A stretch of 64,000 nt of DNA, taken from NCBI RefSeq assembly GCF_904849725.1, contig NC_058518.1:511549225-511613224 (forward strand), written 5' to 3'. Made by a program: the position numbers and the translations under genes. Positions within the stretch are counted from its first letter, which is position 1. The number at the start of each line of letters is the position of its first letter. The stretch comes from Hordeum vulgare subsp. vulgare (taxonomy: Eukaryota > Streptophyta > Magnoliopsida > Poales > Poaceae). Below the pieces are notes generated by a model. The model searched no databases. It had not been told where the DNA came from and saw only the letters and a program-made list of their open reading frames with translations. Below, one piece after another: positions 10,998-21,720 of this stretch.

Positions 10998-12567
10998 TGT
11001 TGGGTAACGTAGCATAAAATTTTCCTACGTCATATTCAGATCTTCCTATGGAGAGACCAGCAACGAGAGAGGGGGGAGTGCATCTTCATACCTTTGAAGA
11101 CCGCTAAGCGGAAGCGTTGCTAGAACGCGGTTGATGGAGTCGTACTCGCGGTGATCCAGATCGCGGTGCGATTCCGATCTAGTGTTGAACCATGGCACCT
11201 TCGCGTTCAACACACGTGCAGCCCGGTGACGTCTCCCGCACATTGATCCAGCAAGGATGAGGGAGAGGTTGGGGAAGATCTCCAGCAGCACGACGGCGTG
11301 GTGTCGATGGAGAGACGAGTTCTCCCGGCAGGGCTTCGCCAAGCACCGTGGGAGAGGAGGAAGAAGAGGGACATGGCTGCGCCGAGAGAGATGGGAAACC
11401 GTGTCTCCAATGGCCAAAACCCCCACTATACATAGGGGGAAGGGAGGGTGGCCCCCCCTTTAGGGTTTCCCACCCTAAAGGGGGGCGGCAGCCCTAGATG
11501 GGGCTGGAGGTGGCGGCCAGGAGGGGGAGCCGGGGGGTGGCGCACCCCTGGTGGGCCTTAGGCCCACCTGACTTAGGGTTTCCCCCTCTTTCCCTCTATA
11601 GGCGCCTTGGGCTGGGTATGGGGGCGCACGAGCCCACCCAGGGGCTGGTTCCCTCTCACACTTAGCCCATGTAGCCTCCTGGGGCTGGTGGCCCCTCCCG
11701 GTGGGCCTCTGGAACCCTTCCGGTGGTCCCGACACTTTGCCAGTGGTGCCCGAAACATTTCCGGCGTCCAAACCCATCCATCCTATATATCAATCTTTAC
11801 CTCCGAACCATTCTGGAGCTCCTCGTGACGTCCAGGATCTCATTCGGGACTCCAAACAACCTTCGGTAACGTCGTATAACAATTCCCTATAACCCTAGCG
11901 TCATCGAATCTTAAGTGTGTAGACCCTACGGGTTCGGGAGGCATGCAGACATGACCGAGACATCCCTCCGACCAATAACCATCAGTGGGGTATGGATACC
12001 CATGGTGGCTCCCACATGTTCCACGACGATCTCATCGGATGAACCACGATGTCAAGGATTCAATCAATCCCGTATACAATTCCGTTTGTCTGTCGGTATA
12101 GAACTTGCTCGAGATTCGATCGTCGGTATACCTATACCTTGTTCAATCTCGTTACCGATAAGTCTCTTTACTCGTTCCGTAGCATGTCATCCTGTGACTA
12201 ACTCCTTAGTCACATTGAGCTCATGATGATGTTCTACCGAGTGGGCCCAGAAATACCTCTCCGTCACACGGAGTGACGATCTAGTGCTATGCTTAGGATT
12301 GGGTCTTTGTCCATCACATCATTCTCCCAATGATGTGATCCCGTTATCAATTACATCCAATGTCCATGATCAGGAAACCATGATCATCTATTGATCAACG
12401 AGCTAGCCAACTAGAGGCTTGCTAGGGACACATTATGATCTATTTATTCACACATGTATGACTGTTTCCTGTTAATACAATTATAGCATGAACAATAGAC
12501 GACTATCATGAACAAGGAAATATGATAATAACCATTTTATTATTGCCTCTAGGGCATATTTGCAACA
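10998..12567 (-). mobile_element. Solo LTR, Angela/WIS/BARE-type Copia
   Basis: The inverse complement begins TGTTGCAAATATGCCCTAGA and continues GGCAATAATAAA, the hallmark start of Angela/WIS/BARE LTRs, and ends with CTACGTTACCCAACA. Length is 1570 bp. The 5-bp direct repeat ACAAA flanks it at 10993-10997 and 12568-12572. No internal domain is present, so it is a solo LTR left by recombination between two LTRs. Confidence 0.93.
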
Positions 12568-13139
12568 ACAAATTGCTCGGGGCAATCTCCTCAACATAAT
12601 TGGAGACCCCGGAGCTTTACACCATAATGATTGAGATCCAAGGCACCACCAACCGTATCTAGGACCCCAAAGCATCCAAGAGGAACAAGCGCTAGGGTAC
12701 CAAGCACCCAAGAGTAACAAGCTTCTCAACTTTTCACTTTCACGTACCACCGTGGAGAACTCAAACCGATGCAACTAATGCAATGGCAATAACACACGAA
12801 GTGGTCAAGTCACTCACACTCAAATCCCTCCATAACAAGAAAAGCTATTGAGAAATATGAGAGAAAGAGCAAGGAGCTCACAAAGAACTCCAAGATCTAG
12901 ATCCAAGGGGTTCCCCTCACATAGAGGAGAAAGATATTGGTAGAAACGTACATCTACATCTCCTTTCTGTTTTCCCTCAAGGAATAGCAAGAATCATTGA
13001 AGGGATTGAGAGTTAGCAAGCTCGAACAAGGTCAACAATGGAGGGGGCAAACACGAGCTCAAAGTATTAGGTTCAATGGGGAGGAAGTACCCCTTTTATA
13101 GAAGGGAAAAAATCCAACTATTATCCCCTCAGCCCGCAC

Positions 13140-13425
13140 ACAAGCGGTACTACCGCTCATGAGAGCAGTACTACCGCTTGGGCAGCAGCGACAGCCACAT
13201 AGTACAATGGTACAAGGTCAAGAGGCGGTAGTGCCACCAGAGCGGTACTACCGCTCTCCCTAGCGGTACTACCGCTAGGCTTGCAGTGCAGCAAACCACG
13301 AATGCGCACAGGAAGGAGGGACAAAGGAAGTTCTGCCTAAGCGGTACTACCACGGCGGCACAACACAAGAGAGGAACTACCGCACATAAGAAGTAGTACC
13401 GCTCCTACTACCGCTCTTAGTCTGT
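13140..13425. repeat. Cluster of AGCGGTACTACCGCT near-palindromes
   Basis: At least six copies of a motif close to AGCGGTACTACCGCT, or half copies of it, are spread over this stretch (for example near 13144, 13166, 13230, 13254, 13330 and 13400). Diverged copies continue on the far side of the Gypsy insertion at 25670-25730. Each copy is its own inverse complement apart from the central base. Confidence 0.8.
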
Positions 13426-13462
13426 TGAGGGTTCCAAGCCTAGAAGGAAGGGCGATGGTGGT

Positions 13463-15252
13463 TGATACGTCTCCAACATATCTACTTTTCCAAACTCTTT
13501 TGCCCTTGTTTTGGACCATAATTTGCATGATTTGAATGGAACTAACCTCGACTCACGCTGTTTTCAGCAGAATTGCCTTGGTGTTATTTTTGTGCAGAAA
13601 TCAAAGTTCTCCAAACGTCCTGAAAATTTACGGGGGGTAGTTTTGGAAAATATCAAAAATATCTGTGCCAAGTTCCACCTCAGGGGGTGGGCCAGTGGGC
13701 CACAAGCCCCTACTCCGCCACCACCCCCCTGGTGGCGGTGGGCAGGCTTGTGGGGCCCACAGGCACCTGCCACCCTCAAGTCCAGCTCTATAAGTTGTCT
13801 TTCGTCCCAGAAAAAATAAAAAGAGAAGTTTTCGTCGCACTTTCGATACGGAGGCGCCGCCACCACCTGTTCTTCATCTGGAGGGCAGATCTGGAGTCCG
13901 TCTTGGGCTCCGGAGAAGGGAAATCGTCGACATCGTCATCATCAACCTTCTTCCCTCTCCAATTCCATGAATCTCTTTGGGCGGTGATGAGTAGGATGAG
14001 ATCTATCATGTAACCAAGTTAGTTTTGATGGGGATTGATCCCTAGTATCCACTATGTTCTGAGATTTGATGTTGCTACTACTTTGCCATGCTGAATGCTT
14101 GTCACTAGGGCCCGAGTGCCATGATTTCAGATCTGAAATTATTATGTTGTCACCAATATATGTGTGTTTTAGATCCGATCTTGCAAGTTGTAGTTACCTA
14201 CTATGTGTTATGATCCGGCAACCCCGGAGTGACAATAACCGGAACCACTCCCGGTGATGACCATAGTTTGAGGAGTTCATGTGTTCACCAAGTGCTAATG
14301 CGTTGGTCCGATTCTTTATTAAAAGGAGAACCTTAATATCCCGTAGTTTCCTTTTGGACCCCGCTGCCACGGGAGGGATGGACAATAGATGTCATGCAAG
14401 TTCTTTTCCCTAAGCACGTATGACGACACACGGAATGCATGCCTACATCACATTGATGAACGGGAGCTAGCCACTTATCTCTCCGTGTTATAGTTGTTGC
14501 ATGATGAATATCATCCAAATAAATCACCGACCCATTGCCTACGAGTTTCTCCTACTGTTGCTACTGCTGTTACTTGTCTTGCTCTGCTGCTGCTACTACT
14601 ATTGCTACCGTTGTTACTTGTCTTGCTCTGCTGCTGCTACTACTATTGCTACTGTTGTTACTTGTCTTGTTGTGTTGCTACTACTGTTGCTACTGTTGTT
14701 ACTTGTCTTGCTCTGCTGCTACTACTGTTGCTACTGATGTTACTTGTCTTGCTCTGCTGCTACTACTGTTGCTACTGCTGTTCCTTGCCACTGCTATTGC
14801 TCGTTACACTGCTACTACCTGCTACACTGTTGATTTGCCAGACTGTTGACAGGAATTGACAACTTCCGTCAATGCGGCAACGGAAGCGCCATTGATACAA
14901 TCGTTAGGAATAGTCTGTTGACAACAGATCGTTTCTAACACCGTTGTTATCATACTACTTTGTTGTTACTACTGTGCTTGCAGATACTAATATTTCAGGT
15001 GTGGTTGAATCCGACAAATTCAGCTGCTAATACTCGAGAGTATTCTCTCACCTCCTTTAGGCGATCTAGAAATTTGGGTTGAATACTCTACCCTCGAAAG
15101 CTGCTGCAAACCCACGCGCTGGTGGGCCGTCAACAAACATTCTTCTAGTTTCATTACCGGGGAGTTCTATCAGCATTCTTCTGGTGCCGTTGCAGGAGAA
15201 GGTTTGTTGTTATAAGCAATCGTCTAGTTAACGCCAAAGATTGCACGGATCA
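13463..15252 (+). mobile_element. 5' LTR of the Athila-like element (1790 bp)
   Basis: Starts TGATACGTCTCCAACATATC and ends GATTGCACGGATCA, matching the 3' LTR over its length. It contains a hairpin-forming stretch at 13695-13765 (CCACAAGCCCC paired with GCTTGTGGGG around a CCACC/GGTGG core) and a minisatellite at 14552-14790. Indels between the two LTRs include minisatellite copy number and a 25-bp block near 15000 missing from the 3' LTR. Confidence 0.92.
14552..14790 (+). repeat. LTR minisatellite, 5 units
   Basis: Five imperfect units of about 39-42 bp built from GTTACTTGTCTTGCTCTGCT followed by GCTACTACTATTGCTAC. The low-complexity frames through it (Leu/Cys/Tyr-rich) are artefacts of the repeat. 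Confidence 0.88.
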
Positions 15253-15261
15253 ACATTTTTC

Positions 15262-15279
15262 TGGCGCCGTTGCCGGGGA
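15262..15279 (+). promoter_or_regulatory. Primer-binding site, tRNA-Asp type
   Basis: TGGCGCCGTTGCCGGGGA, nine bases after the 5' LTR, is complementary to the 3' end of plant tRNA-Asp(GTC), whose 3' end carries CCCCGGCAACGGCGCCA. This is the usual primer for many Gypsy elements of this LTR type. Confidence 0.8.
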
Positions 15280-15320
15280 GGTATTGCTATATTCTCTGAG
15301 TTACTTGGGATTTATATCTG

Positions 15321-15749
15321 TTGATCACTGTGAAGAATTTGAAGGATCCGAAGACCAAAGTCTTGCCCTCAACTACGAGGGGAAGTAAGGAATTGCCATC
15401 TAGCTCTGCACTTGATTCACCTTCAGTTATGAGTAAGTTTGCGACATCACCTACTGCTAGAAATCTTGATGTGTCGCATGTGCTTGATGATGCTTGTGAT
15501 ACTACTGCTAGAGATGCTATGCTTGATACTATGCCTGATACTGCTTTGCCTGATACTGCTAGAGATGCTATGCTTGATACTATGCCTGATGCTATGCTTG
15601 ATGATACTATGCTTGATACTACTAGAGATACTCATTTGCCTGATGTTCCACTAGGAGTGCTTGATACTGCTTTGCCTCATGATGCTAGAGATGCTATGCC
15701 TGATGATGCTATGCTTGATACTGCTAGAGATACTATTTTGCCTCATATT
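15321..15749 (+). pseudogene. gag N-terminal fragment with DTARDAMLDTMPD repeats
   Basis: A frame starting near the primer-binding site (KNLKDPKTKVLPSTTRGSKE) runs into degenerate repeats such as DTARDAMLDTMPD and DDAMLDTARD at 15490-15745. It stops where a second LTR begins at 15750. The block TGTTCCACTAGGAGTG (VPLGV) at 15644-15659 recurs exactly at 17404-17419, where gag resumes. Similarity to the downstream gag frame suggests the same or a related family. Confidence 0.6.
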
Positions 15750-17270
15750 TGATACGTCTCAAACGTATCTATAATTTTTGATGGTTTCACGTTGTTATCT
15801 TGTCTTCTTTGTATGTTTTATGTATCTTTTTATATCTTTTTTGGGGACTAACTTATTGATTCAGTGCCAAGTGCCAGTTCATGTTTCTCCGTGTTTTTGA
15901 CTCTTTTCATATCTGATTTTGGAACGGAGTCCAAACGGAATAAAATCCCCGAAATGATTTTTTCCCGAACGAAAGAAGACCAGGGAGCCCACAAGCTTGC
16001 ACCACGCCACCAGGGGGTAGGCGGCGGTGGGAAAGCTTGTGGCTTCCCTGGCCGCCTCCTAACCTAGGTTTTGCGCCTATATATTCCCAAATATTCCGCA
16101 AAAAATCAAGGGAGCCTCGAAAATACTTTTCCGCCGCCGCAAGATTCCATTTCCGCGAGATCTCATCTGGAGACCCTTCCCGGCACCCTGTCGGAGGGAA
16201 CTTTGGAGGTGAAGGGCTTCTTCATCATCATCATCATCACCCCTCCAATGACTCGTGAGTAGTTCACTTCAGACCTGCGGGTCCGTAGTTAGTAGCTAGA
16301 TGGCTTCTTCTCTCTCTTGGATCTTCAATACAAAGTTCTCCATGATCTTCATGGAGATCTATCTGATGTAATCTTCTTTGGTGGTGTGTTTGTCGAGATC
16401 CGATGAATTGTGGACTTGTGATCAGATTATCTATGATATATATTTGAGTCTTTGCTGATTTCTTATATGCATGATTTGATATCCTTGTAAGTCTCTCCGA
16501 GTCATGGGTTTTGTTTGGCCAACTAGATCTATGATTCTTGCAATGGGAGAAGTGCTTGGTTTTGGGTTCTGCCATGTGGTGACCTTTCCCAGTGACAGTA
16601 GGGGCAGCAAGGCACACATCAAGCAGTTGCCATCAAGGGTAAAAAGATGGGGTTTTTATCATTGGTTTGAGATTATCCCTCTACATCATGTCATCTTGCT
16701 TAAGGCGTTACTCTGTTCTTGTGGACTTAATACACTAGATGCATGCTGGATAGCGGTCGACGTGTGGAGTAATAGTAGTAGATGCAGACAGTATCGGTCT
16801 ACTTGTTTCGGACGTGATGCCTATAGAAATAATCATTGCATAGATATCATCACGACTCTGCACAGTTCTATCAATTGCTCGACAGTAATTTGTTCACCCA
16901 CCGTCTACTTGCTTTCATGAGAGAAGCCACTAGTAAACACTACGGCCCCGGGGTCTATTCACATCCATCGTTTACACCTCCGCTTTTACTTTGCTTTGTT
17001 ACTTTGTTGCTTTCAGTTCTCACTTGGCAAACAATCTATAAGCGATTGACAACCCCTTCATAGCGTTGGGTGCAAGCTTTTGTGTTTGTGCAGGGTCTTG
17101 AGATACTCTTCCGACGGACTGATACCTTGGTTCTCAAACTGAGGGAAATACTTACCTTCGCTGTGCTACATCACCCTTTCCGCTTCGAGGGAACACCAAT
17201 GCAAGGCTCCAGGGCCACGGGGGAAATCCTTTGCATACTTGCCTAGGAAGTCCCTTAAGGCGTAGCCGCA
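15750..17270 (+). mobile_element. Second Gypsy LTR embedded in gag (about 1.5 kb)
   Basis: Starts TGATACGTCTCAAACGTATC and follows the general plan of the abundant Triticeae Gypsy LTR, including GACGTGATGCCTATAGAAAT, TTTGTTCACCCACCGTC and TTGATACCTTGG-like blocks (CTGATACCTTGGTTCTCAAA at about 17119). It differs clearly from the outer LTRs. The right end is placed at GTAGCCGCA (17270) because a primer-binding-like CTGGTGCCGTTGCTGAGG follows at 17283. No target duplication could be confirmed. Confidence 0.7.
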
Positions 17271-17403
17271 GCTGAAGAATTCCTGGTGCCGTTGCTGAGG
17301 AGTATCAAGCAACACTCCTATTTCTGGCGCCGTTGGAAGGTCTTTTGTTGTAGTAGCAGAAGTATTTCTGGCGCCGTTGCCGGGGATACACAGCAAACAT
17401 CAA
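17271..17403 (+). other. Leader with three primer-binding-site-like copies
   Basis: Three versions of the tRNA-Asp-type primer site occur in 110 bp: CTGGTGCCGTTGCTGAGG (near 17283), CTGGCGCCGTTGGAAGG (near 17323) and CTGGCGCCGTTGCCGGGG (near 17369). Only the last is a perfect match to the expected site. This is the leader that belongs to the embedded LTR. Confidence 0.65.
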
Positions 17404-19431
17404 TGTTCCACTAGGAGTGTTCCTTGATGCTCATATTGCTAGAGTTACTGCCAATGCTCGTGATGCTTCTGAAACTGCCGATACTATTGAGATAGAACAT
17501 GCTTTTGCTCCTGCTAGATCTAGCTCTCCTAGATATGAATTGCCTGATATACCTGAGGGTTACGTTATGGAGGGAGAGATAGTTGAGGATTTTCTTGCAT
17601 GTAAGGATGCCTATGACGCTGAGAAATTACTTCTCAAGTGGAAGAAAAAATCTCGTGAAGCTAGGATGAAAAATGACCCGAAGTTTGCCACTTCGCCTAT
17701 CTTTGTCACCGATAAGGATTATGAATTCTCTGTCGACCCTGAGATAATCTCTCTAGTCGAATCTGATCCTTTTCACGGTTATGAGTCTGAGACGGTCATA
17801 GCCCATCTTGCCAAACTATCCGAAATAGCCAACCTTTTCACTAATGAGGAGAAGATCCGCCACTCTATATCTTTAAGATGTTTCCTTTCTCTCTAAAGGA
17901 TGATGCTAAAGCCTGGTTCACCTCTCTTGCTCCTGGATGTGTGCGTAGTCCCCAGGAGATGGTCTATTACTTCTGTGAGAAATATTTCCCTGCCCATAAG
18001 AAGCAAGCTGCCTTGCAGGAAATATACAACTTTGCTCAACTCCAAGAAGAGAGTCTTCCACAAGCTTGGGGGAGGCTCGTCCAGCTACATAATGCTTTGC
18101 CTGATCACCCTCTTAAGAAGAACGAGATACTTGATATCCTCTATAACGGACTTACCGATGCCTCTAGAGACTACCTAGATAGTTGTGACGGTTGTGTTTT
18201 TAGGGAACAAACTGTAGAACAAGCTGAGACCCTACTGAATAACCTCTTGATCAACGATAATGCTTGGACTATTCCCGAACCACCTCCTAAGCCAACTCCT
18301 AAGAAAAGAGGTATTCTATTCCTCAGTCCCGAAGATATGCAAGAAGCCAAGAAATCTATGCAAGAGAAAGGCATTAGATCTGAAGATGTCAAGAATCTAC
18401 CACCTATCGAAGAGATCCACGGTCTCGATAACCCGATATAGGTAGTGGAAGTGAATTCTCTGCGTAGGTTTGATGAGAGTGATATTCCTTTTGATAAACC
18501 TGCTAGCCTATGCTTTGATGAATTTGACAACTTTGTTGCCAAACAACAGAGTTTCAATGATTATGTTAGCAGACATTTGGAACAAAGTACTCGTATTCTT
18601 AACCATTTAAGTGCTTGTGTAGACAGAAATGTCAATGCTCTGAAGCTTATGAGTAAACATGCCTCTATGATTACTACTCAGGTAGAACAAGTACTTAAAG
18701 CTCAGAATGACCTGCTCAATGAATTAAATGACAACTCTGTCAGAGTCATTACTAGAGGAGGCAAAATGACTTAGGAACCTTTGTATCCTGAAGGTCATCC
18801 TAAGAGAATTGATCAAGATTCTCAAGGAATCAATGTTGATACACCTAGTCATCCTACAGAGAAGAAGAAGGATGATAGAAACCTGCACGCCAGTTCACCA
18901 AATACTGTCACACCTGAAGAACCTAATGATATTTCTGCGTCTGATGCGGAAACACAATCAGGTGATGAACATGAACCTGGTGACAATATGGACAGTGATG
19001 TTCATAATAATGCTCAACCTAGCCATGATGAGGATGTGGAGATTGAACCTACGGTTAATCCTGATAATCCACAACCTAAGAAATACGACAAGAATGATTT
19101 CACTGCTAGGAAGCATGGTAAAGAAAGAGAGCCATGAGTTCAGAGACCTATGCCCTTTCCTCCTAAGCCATCCAAGAAAAAGGATGATGAGGATTTTGAG
19201 CGCTTCGTTCAGATGATAAGACCCGTCTTTCTGCAGATGCGGTTAACTGATATGCTCAAGATGTCTCTGTATGCCAAGTACATGAAAGATATCGTGACTA
19301 ATAAACGGAAGATACCAGATCTTGAGATCTCCACCATGCTTGCCAATTACACTTTCAAACGTGGAACTCCTAAGAAACTTGGTGATCCCGGAGTGCCCAC
19401 TATACCTTGCTCTATTAAAGAAACTACGTAA
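17404..19431 (+). pseudogene. Gypsy gag polyprotein, broken
   Basis: A capsid-type gag frame. The first part (17404-17896) reads VPLGVFLDAHIARV and then PDIPEGYVMEGEIVEDFLAC. A frame change near 17875 leads to MFPFSLKDDAKAWFTSL (from 17878), the start of a retrotransposon gag (PF03732-like) domain that continues through YYFCEKYFPAHKKQAALQEI and NALPDHPLKKNEILDILYNG. The frame then continues to 19431 with three in-frame stops, TAG at 18439, TAG at 18772 and TGA at 19135, each explained by a single C-to-T or G-to-A change. An acidic Asp/Glu/Asn-rich linker lies at 18880-19080. A CCHC zinc knuckle was not found. Confidence 0.85.
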
Positions 19432-19862
19432 GAACTGCCTTATGTGACCTTGGAGCCGGTGTTAGTGTTATGTCGCTCTCTCTTTATCGTAGACTTGAGT
19501 TGGATAAGTTGACACCCATTGAAATTTCTCTGCAAATGGCCGAAAAATCAACTGCTTTCCTTATCGGCGTTTGCGAGGATGTGCCTGTAGTGGTTGCTAA
19601 TACTACTATCTTAACAGACTTTGTTATCTTGGATATCCCCGAGGACGATGCCATGGTTGTCATCCTCGGAAGACCCTTTTTAAACACTGCAGGGGCTGTT
19701 ATAGATTGCAACAAAGGCAATGTCACTTTCCATGTCAACGGTAATGAGCACACAGTGCACTTCCGAAGAAACGATATCCAGTACATTGCATCAATGCTAT
19801 CGAAAAGACTTCATCGATTCTCATTGGGAGCTTTGAATGCCCTATTCCTGGTGTCAAGATGA
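19432..19862 (+). pseudogene. Retroviral-type aspartic protease domain
   Basis: Shortly after gag and in another frame one reads CDLGAGVSVMSLSLYRRL (about 19443-19497), the Asp-Leu-Gly-Ala active-site pattern of retropepsins, followed by IEISLQMAEKSTAFLIGVCE and, near the end, MVVILGRPFLNTAGAVIDC, the conserved ILGRPFL block. One active-site Asp per monomer is as expected, since these enzymes dimerise. No reverse transcriptase follows, which is unusual for a Gypsy pol. Confidence 0.82.
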
Positions 19863-20697
19863 AGTATGATTTGTTTGTTGGGGAGATACATATCCCCATT
19901 GAGGTGACTTAGTGGCTATTCAAAAATTCTCCGCTCTCTCTTGCGATTCGAGAAGGTTTTGTCATAAGGACTTGATCAACCCCATTGACGGATTTCTTTC
20001 GATGACCATGAAACGGATGAATCAAAGAGTCACATACCTCTGTTTTGAGCCTTCATTTTCTTTTGCTTAGAAGAAAAATGATAGAATTAGTTTAGTTTTT
20101 CCTGTTTTCTGTTTTAGCGTCGTGGAGAAAAATACCTCGAAAATAAAAGTTCTCCGATGGTCCTGAATATTTAGTATGATGTTTTCTGGAATTTTTGAAA
20201 ATTTCTGGGCGTGAGAGCTGGTCAGGGGGCCTGACCAGTGGGCCACAAGCCCCCCCACCGCCACCTACCCCCTGGTGGCGGGGTGCAAGCTTGTGGGGCC
20301 CACAGGCACCCCCTCCACTCATTCCATCTCTCAGCCTCTTCTTCCACCTCCAGAAAAAATTGTTTTGCAGCTCAAACCCGTGTTCTTGCTCATTTGGCTG
20401 TGATTTTCGATCTCTTTGCTCAAAGCACCATTCTCCGAACTGTTTTGGGGAAATTACTCCTTGGTAAGTGACTCCTCCATTGGTCCAATTAGTTTTTGCT
20501 CTGGTGCTTTATCCTCCGCGTATTCTTGCTACCTTGGTGACCCTGTTCTTGAGCTTGAAAGGTTGATTTTAGCTGGTCCCATGTAGTTTTAGCGCGTGAT
20601 ACGGTCTCTAGGCACTAGTAGGAGTAGTTGCTACAAGGTATGTTTGGTCCTCATTCACTTTTCTCTTGAACTTCAAAAATTTCAGCAAAAGGAAATT
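19863..20697 (+). other. Non-coding internal region resembling LTR sequence
   Basis: The position where reverse transcriptase would be expected holds no such frame. At 20210-20315 it carries the same hairpin-forming design as the LTRs (CCACAAGCCCCCC against GCTTGTGGGGCC around a CCACC/GGTGG core). Related stretches occur at 13690-13770, 15980-16060 and 24135-24215. Confidence 0.65.
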
Positions 20698-21720
20698 ATG
20701 TTCAGGAGGAAGTTTCATGGTGGTTCCTCAAGTAAGAAGGGTCCTCGTCTCTCCTTTCGGGAGCCCGAACCTTTTCAACTAAGGGGCACACCGGTGCAAC
20801 CATGTGAATGGCCTTCCGATGAGTTCATGATCGAAGCAGGCTTCAAGGATGAGTTTGATGCACTTGTCCGCAATGCCGAGTTAGAAGAATTCCTCTCAGA
20901 TAAATGTGAATAGTATGCTATGCTCACTGCCTCTTTCGTGTGTAGATTTAAATTTTTAGTTGGCCGTGAATCATCCATACTGTTTGATCTGTACGATAAA
21001 TACTATACCGTGGGTCTGGAGGATTTCAATAGGATCTGCAAGATACCCGATTGGGGTAGTGTTAATGATCCTCCTAAGTCTTCGGTCAGAGACTTTGTCT
21101 CGAGTATAACTGTTGGAGAAACCAGAGATATCACGCAAGCCACCATAGGAAGCATCCATTTCCCTGCCTTGCACTACCTTGCCCTCTTCATAGGTAGGTG
21201 CGTTAACGGCAAGGGTGCACATTGTCACCTATGCGCTTCCGACCTTAGTATCCTTAAGAGTGTAGTAACACGTGACAGGAGCTTCAATATGGGAGCTATT
21301 ATAGCAAGGAGCCTGAATAAAAATGCCGGTGAGGGGGATTTCTTTGGTGGAGTTTATGCTACACGCTTAGCAAATTTTCTTGGAGTATCCATCCGTCCAG
21401 AAGACCCTCTTCTCCGTACAGCCTACCTTGATCGTGTCGCTCTAACACGCTACCAGTTCCTTGAGAGAGATCATGGATCCCTCCTATACCGCTTGATATT
21501 TAACCGAAAGCGTGCTTTCCATATTACCCTTCCTGCTCCTGCTTTCTTTGACTTTCAGGTTAAATGAAGATACTACATAACCATAGGAGAGGCAGAGGAG
21601 TATGAGAGGGAGGCGACTGCTGCTCGACTTCGTGAGGGAGCTATTCAGGCAGTGGCTGCAGCACTCCCGTATAACACCCATTATGACTTTGGGTTTCGCC
21701 GGGATCATCCTTGGGAGTAG
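20698..21720 (+). pseudogene. ATHILA ORF-1-type protein
   Basis: A single frame beginning MFRRKFHGGSSSKKGPRL runs to the stop at 21718-21720 (RRDHPWE) with in-frame stops at 20911 (TAG) and 21565 (TGA). It includes YYTVGLEDFNRICKIPDWG, FPALHYLALFIGRC and GVYATRLANFLGVSIRPEDP, which fit the ATHILA ORF-1 family of plant Gypsy elements, often placed after pol. Its role is unknown; in full-length Athila elements the third frame has been likened to an envelope gene by position only. Assignment rests on recognition of the pattern, not a search. Confidence 0.75.

Noticed and set aside
14494..14859. Leu- and Cys-rich frames that look like membrane proteins
   Set aside because: They are translations of the LTR minisatellite in three frames.
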